A DNA stretch of 64,000 nucleotides from an uncultured Collinsella sp. (GTDB lineage Bacteria > Actinomycetota > Coriobacteriia > Coriobacteriales > Coriobacteriaceae), in assembly GCA_900541035.1 (NCBI GenBank), contig UQIN01000009.1:17020-81019 (forward strand), given 5' to 3'. The stretch's first letter is position 1, and each line of letters starts with the position of its first letter. Below are positions 58,885 through 64,000 of this stretch, piece after piece. Below the pieces are notes generated by a model that saw only the letters and a list, made by a program, of their open reading frames with translations, searched no databases and had not been told where the DNA came from. A program made the position numbers and the translations under genes.

Positions 58885-61800
58885 ATGAGCAAACTCGTCG
58901 AGGGCATTAAAGACCGTGTGGTCGCTGCCGCACGCGAGGCTGCGCCCGCCGTGGTGGACGCCGCGCAGAAGGTCGCGACCGCGGCTGCCGAGAAAGTTAC
59001 TGAGGCAGTTGCCGATGCCAAGAACGTGGCAGGGGAGACGTCCGTCGTCAGCGAGCCCGCCACCGCCGCTGAGCCCGTAGCCGCCGTCCACGCCCCCGAG
59101 GGCGCGATTTTCAACCCCGAGGCCGCCCATGGCAACCTGCACCTGGGCATCGACGTGGGCTCCACCACCGTCAAACTCGCCGTGCTCAACGACGATAACC
59201 AGATCGTCTACGCCAAGTACCAGCGCCACCACACCGACGTCCGCGCCTGCGCCCGCGACCTGTTCGAGGGCGCCGCGACCGTGCTGCCGACGGCCCAGAT
59301 GACCTGCGCTATCACCGGCTCAGGCGGTTTGCTGCTGTCCCAGTGGCTCGACCTAGAGTTTGTCCAGGAGGTCATCGCCAGCAAGCGTGCCGTCGAGACC
59401 CTCATCCCGGCCACCGACGTCGCCATCGAGCTCGGCGGCGAGGACGCCAAGATCATCTATTTCGACAACGGCATCGAGCAGCGCATGAACGGCACCTGCG
59501 CCGGCGGTACGGGCGCGTTCATCGATCAGATGGCAACCCTGCTGCACACCGACGCGAGCGGCCTCAACGAGCTCGCGGCCAACGCCACCACCATCTATCC
59601 CATCGCCAGCCGCTGCGGCGTCTTTGCCAAGACCGACGTACAGCCGCTGCTCAACGAGGGCGCCCGTCCCGAGGACGTGGCCGCGTCCATCTTCCAGGCC
59701 GTCGTGACCCAGACCATCTCGGGCCTGGCGTGCGGCCGTCCTATCCGCGGCAACGTCGCCTTCCTGGGCGGCCCGCTGCAGTACCTTTCCGAGTTGCGCC
59801 ACCGCTTCTACCTCACGCTCAACCTGGACGAGGAGCACCGCATCGTGCCCCGAAACGCTCACCTGTTTGTGGCGAGCGGCGCCGCCATGGCGCACGAGTC
59901 CAACAAGCTCAGCACGTTCCCGCAGCTCATCGATGCCATCGATAGTCTGGGTGACACGCAGGGTGCCGAGGTTGAGCGTCTGGACCCGCTCTTTGCCACT
60001 GACGAAGATTTTTCCGAGTTCAAGAACCGCCACGATACCGAGGTCGTCCCCAAGGGCAAGCTCGACGGCTACACCGGCCGCGTGTTCATCGGTATCGATG
60101 CCGGCTCCACCACCATGAAGGCCGCGCTCGTGGGCGAGGACGGCCAGCTGCTGCACACCTGGTACGGCAACAACAACGGTGATATTCTGGGCACGGCCAA
60201 GGTCATCATGGCCGATTTCTACAACCACATTCCCGCCGGCTGCACCATCGGCCACGTGACCACCACCGGTTATGGCGAGGCACTGCTCATCGAGGCCCTC
60301 AAGGCCGATTCCGGCGAGATCGAGACCGTCGCTCACCTGCGCGGCGCCAAGGCGTTCCTGCCCGGCGTCGAGTTCATTCTGGACATTGGCGGCCAGGACA
60401 TGAAGTGCCTGCGCGTCAAGGACGGCGTCATCGAGCACATCATGCTCAACGAGGCCTGCTCGTCGGGTTGCGGTAGCTTTATCGAGAGCTTCGCCGTCTC
60501 TATGAACATGGACGTGCGCGCGTTCGCCAACGCCGCCATCCATGCCAAGGCCCCGGTCGACCTGGGCAGCCGCTGTACGGTCTTTATGAACTCGCGCGTC
60601 AAGCAGGCGCAAAAGGAAGGCGCCACGGTGGGCGACATTGCGGCCGGCCTGTCCTATTCCGTCATCAAGAACGCCCTGTTCAAGGTCATTAAGCTGCGCG
60701 ACCCCAAGGAGATCGGCAGCCAAGTGATCGTCCAGGGCGGCACCTTTATGTCCGACGCCACGCTGCGCGCGTTTGAGCAGCTCACCGGCGTTCATGCCGT
60801 GCGTCCCGACATCGCCGGCTGCATGGGCGCCTACGGTGCGGCCTTGCTCGCCCGCGATCGCGCCGGCGCCGACGGCACCTCGACCATTCTTTCTGCCGAG
60901 GACATCGCGCACCTCACCGTGACGCAAAAGCATGTCCGCTGCGGTCGCTGCTCCAACAACTGCCAGCTTACCGTCAACGACTTTGGCGGCGGTAGGCGCT
61001 TCATTACCGGCAACCGCTGCGAGAAGGGCGCCGGCCACAAAAAGCAAAAGACCGAGGCCCCCAACCTCTTCAAAAAGAAAAACGAGCTGCTCTTTGACCG
61101 CGAGGTACTGAGCCCCGACGAGGCCCCGCGTGGTACCGTCGGCATCCCGCGCGCGCTCAACATGTACGAGAACTACCCCTTCTGGCATGCGTTCTTTACG
61201 CGCCTGGGCTTTAGCGTACAGCTGTCCGACCAGTCGAGCAAAAAGACCTACCAGGCGGGCATCGAGTCCATGCCGTCCGAGAGCGTGTGCTATCCGGCCA
61301 AGATGAGCCACGGCCACGTGATGAACCTTATCGACCGCGATGTCGACTTCATCTGGATGCCGTGCGTGCGTTGGGAGCGCAAGGAGGACCCGACCGCCGG
61401 CAACTGTTACAACTGCCCCATCGTCATGAGCTACCCCACGGCGTTGGCACTCAACATCGACGAGATCCGCGAGCAGAACATCGAGTTCCTGTACCCGTTT
61501 GTGCCCTATCACGACAAGACCGAGCTCAAGCGCCGTCTGTACCAGGTGCTCGCCGTCGACCGTGTGGCCGATGCGCAAGCCGGTCGCGGTCGCGTGCGTG
61601 GACCCAAGATCACGCGCTCCGAGGTCGATGCCGCCGTCAACGCTGCCTTTGAGGCCGATGCACGTTTCCACGAGGACATCCAGACCATGGGCGAGGAGGC
61701 CCTTAAGTGGGTCGAGGACCACGGCGGTCACGGCATCGTGCTCGCCGGCCGTCCTTACCACAATGACCCCGAGATCAACCACGCCCTGCCTGAGCTTATC

Positions 61801-63666
61801 TCGAGCTTTGGCTTTGCGGTCTTTACCGAGGATTCGCTTGCGCATCTGATAAAGCCCGAGCGTCCGATTCGCGTCGTTGACCAGTGGATGTACCACAGCC
61901 GCCTGTACGCCGTCGCCCGCTTTGTGACGATGCGCAACGACCTGGACCTGATCCAGCTCAACTCCTTCGGCTGCGGTCTGGATGCTCTGACCACCGACCA
62001 GGTGCAGGAGATTCTGGAGGCCAGCGGCAAGATCTACACCGTGCTCAAGATCGACGAGGTGTCCAACCTGGGCGCCGCGCGCATCCGCATCCGCTCGCTC
62101 ATGGCTGCGCTCAAGGACCAGGAGGCCGAGCGCTTGGCCGAGGCCGCGGCCGCGGGCGAGGCCTACGAGCAGGGCGATGCCGCGCCGGTGGCGCCCTCCA
62201 CGGACGCTCCCGCGTTCGCGAGCCGCAAGTACACGTTTGAGGCTCAGCGCGAGAGTGCTTCGACAGCATGGCCCAAGGTGCCCTTTACCGAGCAGATGCG
62301 TGACGAGGGCTACACCATCCTGTGCCCGCAGATGGCCCCGATCCACTTTGACCTGGTCAAAGAGGTGTTCCGCGGTGCCGGCTACAACTTGGAGCTGCTG
62401 CCCTCGACCGATCACGACGCCGTCGAGGCCGGCCTGCGCTATGTGAACAATGACATTTGCTACCCGTCGATTCTGGTGACGGGCCAGATTATGGAGGCCA
62501 TCGAGAGCGGTCGATACGACCTGTCCAAGACGGCCGTGGTTATCAGCCAGACCGGCGGTGGCTGCCGTGCCACCAACTACATCGCGCTCATCCGCAAGGC
62601 CCTGCGCGAGAGCGGCCACCCCGAGATTCCGGTGATCTCGCTTTCGGCCGTGGCGCTCGGCGAGGACAACCCCGGCTTTAAGATTACGCCGGCGCTGCTT
62701 AAGCAGGCAGTCTATGCGGTGCTCTTTGGCGACGTGATGATGCAGATGCTCTACCGCTGCCGCCCGTACGAGGCAACGCCCGGTGCCGCCAACGCGCTCT
62801 ACGAGGAGTACATGGCGCGCGCCCGCAAGCTGGCGCCTAAGTTCAATCGCCACAACTACACCAAGCTGTGCCGCGAGGCCATCCGCGCGTTCGACACCAT
62901 GCCGCTTGTGGGCGAGGGCACCAAGCCACGCGTGGGCGTAGTCGGCGAGATCCTGGTCAAGTTCCATCCCACGGCCAACAACCACGTGGTCGACGTTATC
63001 GAGCGCGAGGGCTGCGAGGCTGTGGTGCCGGGCCTGCTCGACTTCTTCCTGTACTCCATGAGCAACGCCGAGCTGCAGAAGGATGAGCTGGGAAGCTCTG
63101 CCACTACGCGCGCGGGCATGCAAGCGCTCATCAAACTCGTGGACTGGATGCGTACGCCGGTTGAGGAGGTCCTCGAAAAGTCCCGTCGCTTTGAGGCGCC
63201 CGAGCGCATCGGCACCATGGCCGACAAGGCCCGCACGGTGCTTTCGGTGTGCAACAACATGGGCGAGGGCTGGCTGCTCACGGCCGAGATGCTCGACCTG
63301 ATTGACCATGGCGCGCCCAACATCATCTGCACGCAGCCCTTCGCGTGCCTGCCCAACCACGTGGTGGGTAAGGCCGTGATCAAGGAGCTGCGCCGTCAGC
63401 ACCCCGAGAGCAACATTGTCGCGGTGGACTACGATCCCGGTGCATCCGAGGTCAACCAGCTCAACCGCATTAAGCTCATGATCAGCGTGGCCAAGGAAAA
63501 CATGCGCGCCGGTAAGGGCTTTAAGCTCGAGAAGGTGGCGCCGCTCGCGATGGACGAAGTCACCGGCCAGATGCGTGCCCATGACGGCTGCGTGAGCTGC
63601 GGCTCGGTCGACGAGAGTGCCGTGGCGTCGGTCGCTGAGCGCCTGGGACGCGGCATTAAGAAGTAG
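58885..63666 (+). CDS. 2-hydroxyacyl-CoA dehydratase activase/dehydratase-like giant protein (BcrA/D + DUF2229)
   Basis: 1593 aa. An Ala-rich helical N-tail (1-80) is followed by two ASKHA ATPase domains of the HgdC/BcrA/BadG type: LHLGIDVGSTTVKLAVLNDD at about 85-350 with NGTCAGGTGAFIDQMA, and VFIGIDAGSTTMKAALVGED at about 400-660 with NEACSSGCGSFIESFA. The conserved Cys in each would bind the inter-subunit 4Fe-4S cluster. Next come a CGRCSNNCQL Cys pair near 685, a DUF2229 domain (about 740-1000; PSESVCYPAKMSHGHV), and a C-terminal dehydratase-like region to 1590 with further Cys. Probably ATP-driven low-potential electron transfer; substrate unknown. RBS GAGGAGAG. Confidence 0.88.
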   Translation: MSKLVEGIKDRVVAAAREAAPAVVDAAQKVATAAAEKVTEAVADAKNVAGETSVVSEPATAAEPVAAVHAPEGAIFNPEAAHGNLHLGIDVGSTTVKLAVLNDDNQIVYAKYQRHHTDVRACARDLFEGAATVLPTAQMTCAITGSGGLLLSQWLDLEFVQEVIASKRAVETLIPATDVAIELGGEDAKIIYFDNGIEQRMNGTCAGGTGAFIDQMATLLHTDASGLNELAANATTIYPIASRCGVFAKTDVQPLLNEGARPEDVAASIFQAVVTQTISGLACGRPIRGNVAFLGGPLQYLSELRHRFYLTLNLDEEHRIVPRNAHLFVASGAAMAHESNKLSTFPQLIDAIDSLGDTQGAEVERLDPLFATDEDFSEFKNRHDTEVVPKGKLDGYTGRVFIGIDAGSTTMKAALVGEDGQLLHTWYGNNNGDILGTAKVIMADFYNHIPAGCTIGHVTTTGYGEALLIEALKADSGEIETVAHLRGAKAFLPGVEFILDIGGQDMKCLRVKDGVIEHIMLNEACSSGCGSFIESFAVSMNMDVRAFANAAIHAKAPVDLGSRCTVFMNSRVKQAQKEGATVGDIAAGLSYSVIKNALFKVIKLRDPKEIGSQVIVQGGTFMSDATLRAFEQLTGVHAVRPDIAGCMGAYGAALLARDRAGADGTSTILSAEDIAHLTVTQKHVRCGRCSNNCQLTVNDFGGGRRFITGNRCEKGAGHKKQKTEAPNLFKKKNELLFDREVLSPDEAPRGTVGIPRALNMYENYPFWHAFFTRLGFSVQLSDQSSKKTYQAGIESMPSESVCYPAKMSHGHVMNLIDRDVDFIWMPCVRWERKEDPTAGNCYNCPIVMSYPTALALNIDEIREQNIEFLYPFVPYHDKTELKRRLYQVLAVDRVADAQAGRGRVRGPKITRSEVDAAVNAAFEADARFHEDIQTMGEEALKWVEDHGGHGIVLAGRPYHNDPEINHALPELISSFGFAVFTEDSLAHLIKPERPIRVVDQWMYHSRLYAVARFVTMRNDLDLIQLNSFGCGLDALTTDQVQEILEASGKIYTVLKIDEVSNLGAARIRIRSLMAALKDQEAERLAEAAAAGEAYEQGDAAPVAPSTDAPAFASRKYTFEAQRESASTAWPKVPFTEQMRDEGYTILCPQMAPIHFDLVKEVFRGAGYNLELLPSTDHDAVEAGLRYVNNDICYPSILVTGQIMEAIESGRYDLSKTAVVISQTGGGCRATNYIALIRKALRESGHPEIPVISLSAVALGEDNPGFKITPALLKQAVYAVLFGDVMMQMLYRCRPYEATPGAANALYEEYMARARKLAPKFNRHNYTKLCREAIRAFDTMPLVGEGTKPRVGVVGEILVKFHPTANNHVVDVIEREGCEAVVPGLLDFFLYSMSNAELQKDELGSSATTRAGMQALIKLVDWMRTPVEEVLEKSRRFEAPERIGTMADKARTVLSVCNNMGEGWLLTAEMLDLIDHGAPNIICTQPFACLPNHVVGKAVIKELRRQHPESNIVAVDYDPGASEVNQLNRIKLMISVAKENMRAGKGFKLEKVAPLAMDEVTGQMRAHDGCVSCGSVDESAVASVAERLGRGIKK

Positions 63667-64000
63667 TTGGCCTGCTTCGAGCCGGATATAAGACAAACGG
63701 GTGGTATCCGTACCGGCTACCACCCGTTTTGCTGGACATATGTTGCGTAAATTGCCTCACTGCCGCCTCTTATAAAATCGATTTTCGGAAGTATGCGGCA
63801 AAATCTGAATAGGCCGAGCACACCAGATATATCCAAGCCCTGTACCTGCACTGATAATTGTTCTCGGGGGAAGCGGGCACTGCGGGGCGCGGCAACGGCG
63901 CGCGATTTCCGCGTCGCAGCGCTACCCTGATGCTGAAAGCCGGGGCGATGACCCACCGACCTGCTGACGCCTCTTCGGCCGTCCTCAAATCCGACCTGTC
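63667..64000. other. 334-bp region at the right edge
   Basis: Apart from the terminator at 63695-63731 nothing is recognised. Short ORFs on the minus strand (for example 63717-63956) show no family features. Confidence 0.5.
63695..63731 (+). terminator. Rho-independent terminator of the activase operon
   Basis: AAACGGGTGGTA / TACCACCCGTTT with loop TCCGTACCGGC, then TTGC; 29 bases after the stop codon. Confidence 0.88.

Noticed and set aside
59353..63723. 1456-aa open frame on the minus strand opposite the activase gene
   Set aside because: Long antisense frames are expected in GC-rich genes with strong codon bias; the plus strand has family motifs, an RBS and an operon context, the minus frame has none.

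Overview
The window is a high-GC (roughly 60%) bacterial chromosome segment with tightly packed genes. The gene set (pyruvate formate-lyase fermentation, PTS sucrose uptake, choloylglycine-hydrolase-like protein, large 2-hydroxyacyl-CoA dehydratase activase, Amt/PII, DUF3990) and the protein sequences point to a gut Coriobacteriia, most likely Collinsella. This is inferred from remembered sequence character, not from a search. No rRNA, tRNA, CRISPR array, integrase or complete insertion sequence was recognised.

Layout. 1-5.7 kb: 5' part of a DAHP synthase gene, a MITE-like inverted-repeat element, and a MarR-regulated heterodimeric ABC exporter. 5.7-16.7 kb: pyruvate formate-lyase encoded in two pieces (a 683-aa catalytic chain and an 83-aa glycyl-radical chain), then a LacI-regulated beta-fructoside operon (GH32, PTS EIIBC, sucrose-6-P hydrolase), DegV and the PFL-activating enzyme. 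16.8-20.8 kb: SxxK serine hydrolase, MTA/SAH nucleosidase, EngB, and a lower-GC DUF3990 / DUF3791-like-HTH pair that looks like a toxin-antitoxin module. 21-27 kb: threonine/aspartate-family genes (thrB, thrC, lysC, asd) and ogt. 27.6-33.9 kb: GyrI-like protein, MacB/FtsX-type ABC system and small regulators. 34-46.7 kb: phosphofructokinase, Ntn-type hydrolase, M18 aminopeptidase, RelB-PIN module, dehydrogenase, methionine aminopeptidase, radical SAM protein, and a GGDEF-REC-HD-GYP protein with a separate HPt protein. 46.8-50.3 kb: polar amino-acid ABC importer. 50.7-57.3 kb: DXS-like enzyme, HD and DUF1113 proteins, Amt-PII, HAD phosphatase. 57.3-58.1 kb: a dyad-rich patch with a 41-aa toxin-like ORF. 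58.1-63.7 kb: TetR plus a 1593-aa BcrA/D-HgdC-type activase/dehydratase.

Metabolic reading: sucrose or fructo-oligosaccharides enter by PTS, are cleaved and fed through phosphofructokinase. Pyruvate is split by the two-chain PFL, whose activase lies 7 kb downstream. Ammonium (Amt/PII) and glutamate/glutamine-type uptake feed amino-acid synthesis.

The most unusual content is (i) the split PFL with a perfect palindrome between the two genes, and (ii) several families of intergenic hairpins. One family consists of ~105-130 bp hairpins at gene 3' ends whose long arms differ completely in sequence between copies while a short asymmetric internal loop is conserved (three copies of one type, two of another). 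Others are a GGGACAGG hairpin in seven copies, a 67-bp perfect-armed palindrome in two copies, and a tandem array of three hairpins with an 80-bp period.
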